From Cellulomonas chitinilytica (lineage in GTDB: Bacteria; Actinomycetota; Actinomycetes; Actinomycetales; Cellulomonadaceae), in contig NZ_BONK01000003.1 in the NCBI RefSeq assembly GCF_016862675.1, positions 124,001 through 188,000 of the forward strand: a stretch of DNA of 64,000 bases, given 5' to 3'. The stretch's first letter is position 1, and every line of letters starts with the position of its first letter. The notes under the pieces were generated by a model. The model saw only the letters and a program-made list of their open reading frames with translations. It was not told the DNA's origin and ran no database searches. Shown here one piece after another: positions 7,556-17,542 of this stretch. Position numbers and translations under genes: made by a program.

Positions 7556-9099
7556 CCGTGCCCGTCACCGACGGCCGGGGCCCGCCGTGGGTGCGACGGA
7601 CCGATCACGTCCTGCGCCCCGATCCTGATCGCGTGCTGGCCCGCCTGTTCTTGCCCGGGCAGGAGATCGGCCCGTCCGGCGAGTCCCGGTCGGCCGCCGT
7701 CCTGGGGCGCGTGCTCGCTCTCGACGACGACGAGGTCGACCGTGAGCTCCGCGATCTCGTCGCCAGGTTCGGCGACCGCCACCACGACATCGAGGCGACC
7801 TGGGACGAGCACTTCGCCCTGGTCCGGCACCGCGTCGCCGGCGCGCGACAGCTCCCCACGAACCGGCGACGCCTCGCCGGGGCGTACTTCACGCACGAGT
7901 ACTCCGTCGAGGCGGCGGCCTTGTTCAACCCGTCGATGGTGCAGCACCCGGACCAGAGCGGCCTCCCCGCCGGCTCGACGCGTCTCCTCATGACCGTGCG
8001 CGGGACCGGCGAGGGCCACGTGTCGAGCATGGAGATCCGCACCGGCACGATCGACGTCGCGGGGGCCGTCACCCTCGACGCCGCTCCCACCCGCACCCTG
8101 CCGCCCGTCGTCACCGAGCCCCGGTTCGTCCGCGCGGTCTTCGAGCACCAGCTCGCCGACCTCGACGGCGAGCACGAGAACGCGGGGTTCGTCCTCGCCG
8201 CGCTGGGACCGCTGTTCGACCGCGCGGACCTCGACGCGGCGCTCGACGACCTGCGCGCGCAACGCCTCACCCGGGGGTCGGCCGTCCGGACCACCGAGTG
8301 GTTCGACCGGATCGCCCGCCGCAGCTATCGCGCCGAGTTCCCCCCGGGCTCCCCGTGGAGCGAGCGCGTGCTCATGCCGCAGAGCCCCGCGGAGAGCCAC
8401 GGCATCGAGGACGTGCGCCTGGTCCGCTTCGCGGCCGACGACGGCACCGTGACCTACCTCGGGACGTACACCGCGTTCGACGGCCGTGACATCTCGATCC
8501 AGCTCCTCCGGACGCACGACTTCGCCGCCTTCTCGAGCGAGCCGTTGAGCGGGCCAGGGGCGCGGAACAAGGGCCTCGCGCTGTTCCCTCGGCGGATCGG
8601 CGGTCGCTACGTCGCCCTGTCGCGCGCTGACCGCGAGAGCAACGCGGTCAGCGTCTCCGACGACCTGCTGCGCTGGGGCGAACCGGTCGTGGTCCAACGA
8701 CCCGAGCACGGCTGGGAGCTGGTGCAGCTCGGCAACTGCGGACCCCCGATCGAGACCGAGCGTGGGTGGCTCGTGCTCACCCACGGTGTCGGCGCCATGC
8801 GCACGTACAGCATCGGTGCCCTTCTGCTGGACCTCGAGGACCCGACGCGGGTCGTCGGGCGCCTCGCGTGCCCGCTGCTCACCGCGACGGGCGAGGAGCG
8901 TTCGGGGTACGTGCCGAACGTCGTGTACTCCTGCGGGGCGATGAAGCACGGCCGCACGCTCGTCCTGCCCTACGGCAGCAGCGACTCGGCCACGCGCATC
9001 GCGCTCGTCGATCTCGACGCGCTGCTCGACGCGCTTCGTCCCCCGTCGACGACCGCGTCCCGGCTCGCCCGCTCTCGGCGCACGGACGGACCACCATGA
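7552..9099 (+). CDS. GH130-family glycosidase / mannoside phosphorylase-like protein
   Basis: A 515-residue five-bladed beta-propeller enzyme of GH130, a family of beta-mannoside phosphorylases and beta-1,2-mannosidases. Family signatures are GIEDVRLV (284-291), KGLALFP (340-346), GNCGPPIET (394-402) and LTHGVG (409-414). About 110 residues of helical N-terminal extension precede the propeller, longer than minimal members. Whether phosphate or water is the nucleophile cannot be told by eye. The ATG overlaps the previous stop by four bases and its own stop overlaps the next ATG, so it is embedded in one translational unit. No signal peptide: it acts in the cytosol. Confidence 0.8.
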   Translation: MTVPVTDGRGPPWVRRTDHVLRPDPDRVLARLFLPGQEIGPSGESRSAAVLGRVLALDDDEVDRELRDLVARFGDRHHDIEATWDEHFALVRHRVAGARQLPTNRRRLAGAYFTHEYSVEAAALFNPSMVQHPDQSGLPAGSTRLLMTVRGTGEGHVSSMEIRTGTIDVAGAVTLDAAPTRTLPPVVTEPRFVRAVFEHQLADLDGEHENAGFVLAALGPLFDRADLDAALDDLRAQRLTRGSAVRTTEWFDRIARRSYRAEFPPGSPWSERVLMPQSPAESHGIEDVRLVRFAADDGTVTYLGTYTAFDGRDISIQLLRTHDFAAFSSEPLSGPGARNKGLALFPRRIGGRYVALSRADRESNAVSVSDDLLRWGEPVVVQRPEHGWELVQLGNCGPPIETERGWLVLTHGVGAMRTYSIGALLLDLEDPTRVVGRLACPLLTATGEERSGYVPNVVYSCGAMKHGRTLVLPYGSSDSATRIALVDLDALLDALRPPSTTASRLARSRRTDGPP

Positions 9100-9503
9100 C
9101 CCTCGCCGTCGGACCGCAGGCCCAGTTCTCGCCGGGGACGGTCCAGCCCAAGCCGTGGGGCGACGAGCGGATCTACGCCGACGGCGAGCACGGCTACGTC
9201 GGGAAGATCCTCTCGGTCCGCGCCGGCCACGCACTGAGCCTGCAGTACCACGTGGACAAGGACGAGACGATCGTGGTGATCTCGGGCGACGGCCTGATCG
9301 AGCACGGCCCGACGGCCGGCCTTCTCGTCCCGCACGCGCTACGCCCCGGCGACGTGGTGCACCTGCCGCCGACGGTGCTGCACCGCATCACCGCGGTGAG
9401 CGACCTGGTGCTCGCGGAGGCGTCGACCGCCTTGCCCGGGTGGCAGGACGACGTCGTGCGCCTGCAGGACCGGTACGGCCGCGACGGCACCACGCACCCG
9501 TGA
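9096..9503 (+). CDS. Cupin protein, mannose-6-phosphate isomerase type II-like
   Basis: A 135-residue single cupin domain. It carries KPWGDERIY near the N-terminus and the metal-site motif LSLQYHVDKDETIVVISGDG, then LRPGDVVHLPPTVLHRI. These features match the stand-alone isomerase half of the mannose-1-phosphate guanylyltransferase/mannose-6-phosphate isomerase family. It may interconvert a sugar phosphate that feeds, or is released by, the preceding enzymes. It starts inside the last codon of the GH130 gene (ATGA) and closes the operon. Confidence 0.75.
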   Translation: MTLAVGPQAQFSPGTVQPKPWGDERIYADGEHGYVGKILSVRAGHALSLQYHVDKDETIVVISGDGLIEHGPTAGLLVPHALRPGDVVHLPPTVLHRITAVSDLVLAEASTALPGWQDDVVRLQDRYGRDGTTHP

Positions 9504-9553
9504 CCGGACGGAACCCGACGACCCCGGACAGGCCCGACCGGACCGAACAGGTG

Positions 9554-9559
9554 TACGAT
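9554..9559 (+). promoter_or_regulatory. Extended -10 element of the LapA-like gene
   Basis: TGTACGAT contains TACGAT with an upstream TG, about 70 bases before the ATG at 9629. No clear -35 is present. It lies in the 125-base gap after the GH130 operon, so the downstream gene probably has its own transcript. Confidence 0.35.
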
Positions 9560-9628
9560 GAAGGCAGTCCCAGGACGAACGGCCCCCATCCGAGTGCCCG
9601 CCTCCCGGCACGTGGAGAGCAGGGCGCC

Positions 9629-10063
9629 ATGCCCGTCCAGCGAGGCTTCGACCACCACTTCGACGGAACCCCCGTCCGCCCGGTCCCCGATGGCGAGCGC
9701 CCGTCGCTCTCCGATGCCCCGGTGAAGCCCGCGAAGCCGGTGGGCACGGCCAAGCCGCGCAGCACGGCGACGCCGGTGAAGCCGACCGTGCGGCGGCCCG
9801 TCCGCACGCGGACCGGCGCCGCCTGGGTCGGCCTCTGCGTGGGCGCACTCGTCCTGGTCGGACTCGTGGTCTTCATGCTCCAGAACACCGCACCGGTCGA
9901 GGTCACGTTCCTCGGGGCGACCGGGACCGCCCCGCTCGCGCTCGAGCTCCTGATCGCCGGCCTCGGGGTCGGCGTCGTCGCCCTCGTGCTCGGCGCCCTG
10001 CGGATCGGCCAGCTCCGTCGGCGCATCCGCACCGACCAGCACGTGGCTCTCCCGACTCACTGA
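9629..10063 (+). CDS. LapA-family (DUF1049) membrane protein
   Basis: A 144-residue integral membrane protein. Residues 1-60 are a Pro/Lys/Arg-rich cytosolic tail. Two hydrophobic helices follow (about 64-84 and 102-122), separated by the family hallmark FMLQNTAPVEVTFLG, and the chain ends in a short basic tail (RRRIRTD). LapA (LPS assembly protein A) relatives are common in Gram-positive bacteria where the role is unknown. The ATG at 9629 is supported by GGAGAG and AGGG upstream; upstream open frame is read-through. Confidence 0.8.
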   Translation: MPVQRGFDHHFDGTPVRPVPDGERPSLSDAPVKPAKPVGTAKPRSTATPVKPTVRRPVRTRTGAAWVGLCVGALVLVGLVVFMLQNTAPVEVTFLGATGTAPLALELLIAGLGVGVVALVLGALRIGQLRRRIRTDQHVALPTH

Positions 10064-10079
10064 GGTCGTACCCGGCGCA

Positions 10080-10119
10080 CACCGCGCCACCCGTGCACCG
10101 GCGCGCACCGCGCCACCCG
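10080..10119 (+). repeat. 14-bp direct repeat upstream of the poly-threonine gene
   Basis: CACCGCGCCACCCG occurs at 10080-10093 and again at 10106-10119, a 26-base period. It lies in the leader of the gene at 10139. Function unknown. Confidence 0.6.
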
Positions 10120-10138
10120 ACGAAGAGGCTGACCCGCC

Positions 10139-10621
10139 ATGACCACCACGACCACCACGACCACCACACCGTCGACCCACGAGAGGTCGGGCGCCCGCAC
10201 GGACGACCTGCACCTGCTGTCTGTCCTCGAGTCCGGGCTCCCTGCCCAGCTCGGCACCGTCGACGAGCCTGCGACCTACACCGTGCCGATCGTCGTCTCG
10301 CGGCAGGTCACGCCGGGCGAACGCGCGCGGCTCGAGGACCCGGAGACCGCGCGGCGGCTCGCCGTCCGGACCGGGACACGGCAGAACGGCGAGAGCCTGC
10401 GCCTCGTGGTCTCCGACCGCCGCCTGCTGATCGAGAACACCACCCTCGACGAGCTTCGCGACGGGCTGGCCGACGCCCTCTCCACGATGCTCCAGGAGAT
10501 GGGCGACGACCTGCGATCGGAGAGCTCCGACCGTGCCGCGGTGGCACAGTCCCGGGCCGTCGAGGAGCAGCGGCGCGTCGCCGCCGTCCACGCCGCCGTC
10601 GCGGCGATCCACTTCGAGTAG
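10139..10621 (+). CDS. Hypothetical protein with poly-threonine N-terminus
   Basis: A 160-residue soluble protein I do not recognise. After the start Met come nine threonines encoded by three copies of ACCACCACG (10142-10168, last base varied). The body has two predicted features: a beta-rich centre (TYTVPIVVSRQVTPGERARL) and a charged helical C-terminal third (ELRDGLADALSTMLQEMGDD and onward). Third positions are strongly GC, supporting coding. It follows the LapA-like gene by 75 bases on the same strand. Confidence 0.6.
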   Translation: MTTTTTTTTTPSTHERSGARTDDLHLLSVLESGLPAQLGTVDEPATYTVPIVVSRQVTPGERARLEDPETARRLAVRTGTRQNGESLRLVVSDRRLLIENTTLDELRDGLADALSTMLQEMGDDLRSESSDRAAVAQSRAVEEQRRVAAVHAAVAAIHFE

Positions 10622-10699
10622 AGGCCGTGGAGTCCACCTCGCCCGCCGCCGCGGAGCACCGCTCGGCACGATGACCGACGCCGGTCCGCCTGCGCGCCG

Positions 10700-11038
10700 T
10701 CACGGGTCCTGGAGCAGGCCCAGCACGTTGCCGTCGGCGTCGGTGAAGGTGGCGACCCGGCGGCCTCCGCCGACGTCGTGGACCGCTTCGGTCACGGTGC
10801 CGCCCGCGGCGGTCACCTCCCCCAGCTTGGCCTCGATGTCCGCGACCTCCCAGTACGCCACCGGCGAGGTCATCCCCTGCGGCCCGCCGCCGGGGACCAG
10901 GCCGATGTGCTGGCCGTCGGTGTCGTACCCGACGTAGTACTCCGAGTCGGCTTGGGGCTCGACACCGAGCAGCGCCGTGTACACCGCCTTGGCGGCCGCG
11001 AGGTCGGACACGGGGTGCAGGACGATCTTGATGGACAT
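10700..11038 (-). CDS. VOC (glyoxalase/bleomycin-resistance) family protein
   Basis: A 112-residue two-module VOC protein. Such proteins form metal-binding dimers or bind drugs without metal. Visible features are LHPVSDLAAAKAVYTALLG at the N-terminus and ATFTDADGNVLGLLQ at the C-terminus, the usual ends of the fold. AGGAGGAG lies just before the ATG. It is the last gene of a minus-strand run with a DUF1801 protein, a UvrA-like ATPase, a second VOC protein and an AraC regulator. Substrate or ligand unknown. Confidence 0.85.
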   Translation of the reverse strand: MSIKIVLHPVSDLAAAKAVYTALLGVEPQADSEYYVGYDTDGQHIGLVPGGGPQGMTSPVAYWEVADIEAKLGEVTAAGGTVTEAVHDVGGGRRVATFTDADGNVLGLLQDP

Positions 11039-11079
11039 GACTCCTCCTGAGGGTCGTGATGGACGGTCGGGCGTCCTGC

Positions 11080-11523
11080 TCAGCCCGCGGCGCGCTGGAC
11101 GAGCTCGGCGATCCGGGCCTCGTCGGCGGGGGTCAGCTCGGTGAGGGCGAACGAGGTCGGCCACATGGAGCCGTCGTCGAGCGATGCGGAGTCGTTGAAG
11201 CCGAGCGTCGAGTACCGCGCCTTGAACTTCCCGGTGGGCTGGAAGAAGACGACGGCCTTCCCGTTGCGGGCGTAGGCCGGCATCCCGTACCAGAGCGTCG
11301 GAGCGAGGCTCGGTGCGGCGGCGGTGATGATCGCGTGCACCTTCTCGGCCATCACGCGGTCGGCGCCGTCCATCTCCGCGATCTTCTCGAGCAGCTCGGG
11401 CTCGCCGTTGGCGTTCTTCGAGGACGAGCGGCGCACCTCCTTGGCGCGCTCCTTCATCGCGGCCTTCTCGGCGTCGGTGAAGGCGCCGGAGCCGCGCTCG
11501 GAGGATGCCGTGGTGACGTTCAT
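11080..11523 (-). CDS. DUF1801 / YdhG-like protein
   Basis: A 147-residue cytosolic protein. The N-terminal half is a charged helix (FTDAEKAAMKERAKEVRRSS), and the C-terminal half carries the DUF1801 signature around TLWYGMPAYARNGKAVVFFQ followed by LGFNDSASLDDG. Relatives include YdhG, proposed to bind or deliver iron to frataxin-like proteins, but the family is largely uncharacterised. AAGGGA precedes the ATG at 11523. It sits 30 bases after the UvrA-like gene and 41 before the VOC gene, so co-transcription is likely. Confidence 0.8.
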   Translation of the reverse strand: MNVTTASSERGSGAFTDAEKAAMKERAKEVRRSSSKNANGEPELLEKIAEMDGADRVMAEKVHAIITAAAPSLAPTLWYGMPAYARNGKAVVFFQPTGKFKARYSTLGFNDSASLDDGSMWPTSFALTELTPADEARIAELVQRAAG

Positions 11524-11553
11524 GGGAGGTCCCTTCGTGGAGGTGGACGACGG

Positions 11554-13947
<2,394 letters not shown>

Positions 13948-14077
13948 CGTGTCTCCCTCTGTCGAGCGGGGCTGTCGGCGCGGGCGGCGCCGCCGGGCAC
14001 CATCTGACCAGGATCGAGCCGCAGGTCGTCGGCGCGCGCGCCGACAGGTCCCGCGCTGGTCGTCTCCCGACCGCGGC

Positions 14078-14485
14078 TCACCGCTGCTGGATGCGGACCA
14101 TGTTCCCGGCGGGGTCGCGGAACGCGCAGTCGCGGACCCCGTACGGCTGGTCGACCGGCTCCTGGACGACCTCGGCCCCGGCGCCCTGCACGCGCTCGAA
14201 GGTGCCGTCGACGTCCGAGGTCGCGAGGACGACCGAGCCGTAGCTGCCCTTCGCCATCATCTCGGCGATCGTGCGCCGTTCGTCGTCCGTGACCCCGGGA
14301 GTCGCCGTGGGCGGGAACAGGACGATCGACGTCTCCGGCTGCCCGGGGGGCCCGACCGTGATCCAGTGCAGGCCCTGGTAGCCGACGTCGTTGCGCACCT
14401 CGAAGCCGAGGACGTCGCGGTAGAAGGCGCGCGCCTCGTCCGGGTCGTCCAGCGGGAGGAAGCTCGAGTGAATCTTGATGTCCAT
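14078..14485 (-). CDS. VOC family protein
   Basis: A 135-residue VOC-fold protein of the glyoxalase-like class. The first module starts KIHSSFLPLDDPDEARAFYR with LGFEVRNDVGY; the second ends CAFRDPAGNMVRIQQ, where Glu and His metal ligands of true glyoxalases are not obvious, so it may be a binding protein. It begins five bases after the stop of the AraC-type gene upstream and lacks a good ribosome binding site, so translation is probably coupled. It leads into the UvrA-like gene after 130 bases. Confidence 0.85.
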   Translation of the reverse strand: MDIKIHSSFLPLDDPDEARAFYRDVLGFEVRNDVGYQGLHWITVGPPGQPETSIVLFPPTATPGVTDDERRTIAEMMAKGSYGSVVLATSDVDGTFERVQGAGAEVVQEPVDQPYGVRDCAFRDPAGNMVRIQQR

Positions 14486-14490
14486 GCGAT

Positions 14491-14940
14491 TCACGCTAGC
14501 TGGGGCTCTGCGGGCCTCGCTTCTCGATTCCTGACCGGTCTGGTGACCTGCTTGGCGACGCACGACGGCATCCCCACCGTCGCCTCGGCAGCCTCGGCCC
14601 GGTACACGCTGGGCGGCATCCCGACGAGCTCGGTGAAGCGCGTGCTGAACGTGCCGAGCGACGAGCAGCCGACCTCGAAGCACACCTCGGTCACGCTCAG
14701 GTCCCCGCGGCGCAGCAGCGCCATCGCCCGCTCGATGCGCCGCGTCATCAGGTACGAGTAAGGGGACTCGCCGAACGCGGCCTTGAACTCCCTGCTCAGG
14801 TGACCCGACGACATGTTCGCGCCGCGCGCGAGCGCCTCGACGTCGAGCGGCTGGGCGTACTCCCGGTCGATCCGGTCGCGGACGCGGCGCAGCCGCGCGA
14901 GGTCGCGCAGGTTCTGCTCCGTCGCGGCTCGGCTGGTCAC
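14491..14940 (-). CDS. Short AraC-family regulator (HTH domain only)
   Basis: A 149-residue regulator consisting almost entirely of the AraC/XylS DNA-binding domain: LDVEALARGANMSSGHLSRE for the first helix-turn-helix and TEVCFEVGCSSLGTFSTRF for the second. There is no sensor domain if the GTG at 14940 is used; the frame stays open to 15117 but that extension looks non-coding. Such small MarA/SoxS-like proteins are usually controlled by their own level or act with another factor. It heads the VOC/UvrA-like operon and is divergent from the gene at 15108. Confidence 0.82.
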   Translation of the reverse strand: MTSRAATEQNLRDLARLRRVRDRIDREYAQPLDVEALARGANMSSGHLSREFKAAFGESPYSYLMTRRIERAMALLRRGDLSVTEVCFEVGCSSLGTFSTRFTELVGMPPSVYRAEAAEATVGMPSCVAKQVTRPVRNREARPAEPQLA

Positions 14941-15107
14941 CTGACCGATCGTGCCACGCGAGAGTCCGGGTGCCCAGCACGCGGCGTGGCCGCCGGCGCG
15001 AGCTCGGTTGCGGCCGGGGTCGACGGGTGCGACGTTCGACGGGACGACGACGCGCCGCACGTCGCGGTCGCACACCGCGCGGCGGCCACGAACCGAGGAC
15101 GGTCCCG

Positions 15108-15758
15108 ATGAGCGCACGGATCACGCCCGCCCAGTTCCACGAGCAGGACGGTCTCGACGACTGGCGCGTCCTGTTCGGCGGCGCGCACGCCCACTTCCGC
15201 ACCGGCTCGTTCGCCGCCGGGGTGACCCTCCTCGACGCGATCGGCGAGCTCGCCGACGCCGCGGACCACCACCCCGACGTCGACCTGCGTTACGGCGGCG
15301 TGACCGTCCGGCTGATCTCGCACGACGTCGGGGGCCTGAGCGACCGCGACGTGCGCCTCGCCCGGCAGATCTCGGACGCGGCGCGCGAGCTCGACATCCC
15401 GGCGGACCCGACGACGGTCCAGGTCGTGCAGGTCGCGGTCGACGCGCTCGTCGGCCCGGACGTGGTCCCGTTCTGGCGTGCGGTGCTCGGGTACCGCGAC
15501 GACGGTCCGGAGGACCTCGTCGACCCGCTCGGACGCGGGCCGTCGTTCTGGTTCCAGCAGATGGACGCACCCCGCCCCCAGCGCAACCGCATCCACGTCG
15601 ACGTGTCCGTCCCGCACGACCAGGCGCAGGCCCGGGTCGCCGCGGCGCTCGCGGCGGGCGGGCACCTGGTGAGCGACGCGCACGCACCGCAGTGGTGGAC
15701 GCTCGCGGACGCCGAGGGCAACGAGGTCGACGTCGCGACGTGGCAGGGGCGCGACTGA
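15108..15758 (+). CDS. Fusion of pterin-4a-carbinolamine dehydratase-like and VOC domains
   Basis: A 216-residue two-domain protein. Residues 1-95 resemble pterin-4a-carbinolamine dehydratase: WRVLFGGAHAHFRTGSFAAG, then AADHHPDVDLRYGGVTVRLI with the His-His-Pro active-site motif, and GLSDRDVRLARQI. Residues 105-216 are a VOC module (VVPFWRAVLGYRD, NRIHVDVSVPHDQA, LADAEGNEVDVATW). The dehydratase half would dehydrate a hydroxylated pterin cofactor; whether it is active is unknown. GAGGAC stands upstream of the ATG. It is divergent from the small AraC gene and 22 bases before the DinB gene. Confidence 0.8.
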   Translation: MSARITPAQFHEQDGLDDWRVLFGGAHAHFRTGSFAAGVTLLDAIGELADAADHHPDVDLRYGGVTVRLISHDVGGLSDRDVRLARQISDAARELDIPADPTTVQVVQVAVDALVGPDVVPFWRAVLGYRDDGPEDLVDPLGRGPSFWFQQMDAPRPQRNRIHVDVSVPHDQAQARVAAALAAGGHLVSDAHAPQWWTLADAEGNEVDVATWQGRD

Positions 15759-15768
15759 CGGCCCGCGG

Positions 15769-15774
15769 TACGGT
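15769..15774 (+). promoter_or_regulatory. -10 element TACGGT, leaderless promoter of the DinB-like gene
   Basis: TACGGT is followed by six bases and the GTG start at 15781, with no ribosome binding site. It would allow this gene to be expressed separately from the fusion gene ending at 15758. Confidence 0.5.
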
Positions 15775-15780
15775 CCTCGC

Positions 15781-16320
15781 GTGACGGACGTGGACGAGCA
15801 GGGCCGACCGGAACCGCCGCTGACCGACGACGAGGTCGGCACGCTCGTCGGGTTCCTCGACTTCCAGCGGGCGACGCTGCGGTGGAAGACCGACGGTCTC
15901 GACGCCGCGGGTCTGTCGGCGACGACGGCGGCGTCGACGATGACGCTCGGCGGCCTGCTCAAGCACCTCGCGTACGTCGAGGACCACTGGTTCTCCCGCT
16001 CGCTGCGCGGACGCGAGCCGCACGCGCCGTGGGACGGCGTCGACTGGCAGGCCGACGAGGACTGGGACTGGCACTCGGCCGCGCTCGACTCCCCCGCCGA
16101 GCTCCGCGCGCTGTGGCAGGCGTCGGTCGACCGGTCGCGGGCCGCCGTCTCGGAGGCGCTCGCCGAGGGCGGGCCCGACCAGCTCGCCCTGCGGCGGTGG
16201 CGCGACGGCCGGTCACCGAGCCTGCGCTGGATCCTGTGCCACATGATCGAGGAGTACGCGCGGCACAACGGGCACGCGGACCTGCTGCGTGAGTCGGTGG
16301 ACGGGTCGACCGGCGAGTAG
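15781..16320 (+). CDS. DinB superfamily protein (DUF664)
   Basis: A 179-residue four-helix-bundle protein of the DinB/YfiT superfamily. Metal-ligand histidines are visible in LLKHLAYVEDHWF (His62) and in the C-terminal helix CHMIEEYARHNGHADLLRE. Actinobacterial DUF664 proteins include mycothiol-dependent and otherwise uncharacterised transferases, so a thiol-transfer or detoxification role is possible but unproven. The GTG start at 15781 follows a leaderless-type -10 element. It lies in a run of small stress-type genes. Confidence 0.82.
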   Translation: MTDVDEQGRPEPPLTDDEVGTLVGFLDFQRATLRWKTDGLDAAGLSATTAASTMTLGGLLKHLAYVEDHWFSRSLRGREPHAPWDGVDWQADEDWDWHSAALDSPAELRALWQASVDRSRAAVSEALAEGGPDQLALRRWRDGRSPSLRWILCHMIEEYARHNGHADLLRESVDGSTGE

Positions 16321-16382
16321 GTGCGTCGCGCACGGCTCGGTGCGGGTGCGCGGGAGCCGCGGTCCTGCGCGAGGATGACCGG

Positions 16383-16856
16383 ATGAGCACCGACGACGTC
16401 CCTGCACTGGTCGCCCGTGTCGAGCAGGAGGAGCGCGAGCTCGTCTTCCGCAGCTTCACGCACGACGACGCGTGGCAGCTCGGCTGCCTGCTCGTGGAGC
16501 TCGCGACCGAACGGTCGCTGCCGGTGACGATCGACATCCGTCGCGGCGGGCAGCAGCTGTTCCACGCCGCTCGTGAGGGCACGACGCCGGACAACGACAC
16601 GTGGGTCGAGCGCAAGGTCCGTGTCGTGCAGCGGTTCGGGGCCTCGTCCTACCTGATGGGTCTGCGGGCGCGGGCGAAGGGCACGACGTTCGCGGCGCAG
16701 CACGAGCTGTCCCTGCAGGAGTACGCCGCGCACGGCGGGGCCTTCCCCGTGCGGGTCGAGGGCGCCGGCGTGGTCGGGACCGTCACGGTGTCCGGCCTTC
16801 CGCAGGCCGACGACCACGCACTCGTCGTCGAGGCGGTTCGTGCCTTCCTGGCCTGA
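16383..16856 (+). CDS. UPF0303 / HbpS-like (DUF336) protein
   Basis: A 157-residue soluble protein of the GlcG/HbpS family. Visible family segments are SFTHDDAWQLGCLLVELATE near the N-terminus, LPVTIDIRRGGQQLFH in the core, and AHGGAFPVRVEGAGVVGTVTV followed by DDHALVVEAV at the end. The fold is profilin-like. HbpS in Streptomyces binds haem and senses redox stress; other members have no known role. It lacks the secretion signal seen in HbpS, so it should be cytosolic. Confidence 0.78.
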   Translation: MSTDDVPALVARVEQEERELVFRSFTHDDAWQLGCLLVELATERSLPVTIDIRRGGQQLFHAAREGTTPDNDTWVERKVRVVQRFGASSYLMGLRARAKGTTFAAQHELSLQEYAAHGGAFPVRVEGAGVVGTVTVSGLPQADDHALVVEAVRAFLA

Positions 16857-16951
16857 CGTCGAGCCGCCCACAGCACCGCCGGCCGCTCCCCCGGCCACCG
16901 ATCCGGGTCGGCCCGCGACGCGGCCGGTGCGGCGCTCGGCACCCTTGCCCC

Positions 16952-17476
16952 ATGAGCGACCACGACGACCACTGGTTCGAGCACCCGTTCGGGCCGGCGC
17001 CCGGGAACGGCACCGTGCACGACGCCTGGGCCGACGAGCCCTGGATCGTCGACGTGCACGGCCCGGACGACGACCTTCCGCGGCTCCCGGCCGACGTGCT
17101 GCAGAGCCACGGGGACGTCCTCGCCGTGCTCCTGCACCTCGTCGGACCCGAGCGCGCGGGTCCTCCGGCGCTCTGGTTCCTGCTGCTCGACGACGAGGAC
17201 CGCTGCCTGCCGCTCGTCCTGCCCGTGAACGACGTGCCCCTGCGTGCCGATCCTGCCGTCGCTGCGCAGGTCATGACCGGGCTCGCCTCGGTGCTCGACC
17301 GCGAGGCACCGGGCGGTTCGCTGGTCGTGGCGTGCGTGCGGGCCGGTGGGGGGGACCGCGGGGCGTTCGAGACCTCCTGGGCCGCCGCCCTGCGTGAGGC
17401 CGCCGACGACCGCGGGCTGCGCGTGCGTGCCGTCGCCGCGCTCGGCGCCAACCGGGCGCGGATCCTCGAGTGGTGA
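16952..17476 (+). CDS. Hypothetical protein
   Basis: A 174-residue acidic, soluble protein I cannot place in a family. The N-terminus is rich in Asp and His (MSDHDDHWFEHPFG); the middle is a beta-strand-rich core (ALWFLLLDDEDRCLPLVLPV), and the end reads SLVVACVRAGGGDRGAF then a helix and RVRAVAALGANRARILEW. The pattern is compatible with a regulatory or nucleotide-interacting fold, but no catalytic motif is clear. The upstream open frame is read-through. It ends convergently with the aldo/keto reductase. Confidence 0.6.
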   Translation: MSDHDDHWFEHPFGPAPGNGTVHDAWADEPWIVDVHGPDDDLPRLPADVLQSHGDVLAVLLHLVGPERAGPPALWFLLLDDEDRCLPLVLPVNDVPLRADPAVAAQVMTGLASVLDREAPGGSLVVACVRAGGGDRGAFETSWAAALREAADDRGLRVRAVAALGANRARILEW

Positions 17477-17493
17477 CGCCCACCCGCGCCACG

Positions 17494-17517
17494 CCGGGCG
17501 TGACGCACGCCGCCCGG
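17494..17517. terminator. Candidate terminator between convergent genes
   Basis: CCGGGCG and CGCCCGG form a seven-base stem around a ten-base loop; a nested GGCGTG/CACGCC six-base stem is the alternative. It sits between the ends at 17476 and 17543 and could stop transcription from both sides. There is no U-tract. Confidence 0.45.
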
Positions 17518-17542
17518 ACGGGCCGGACGAGGCGGACCGAGG

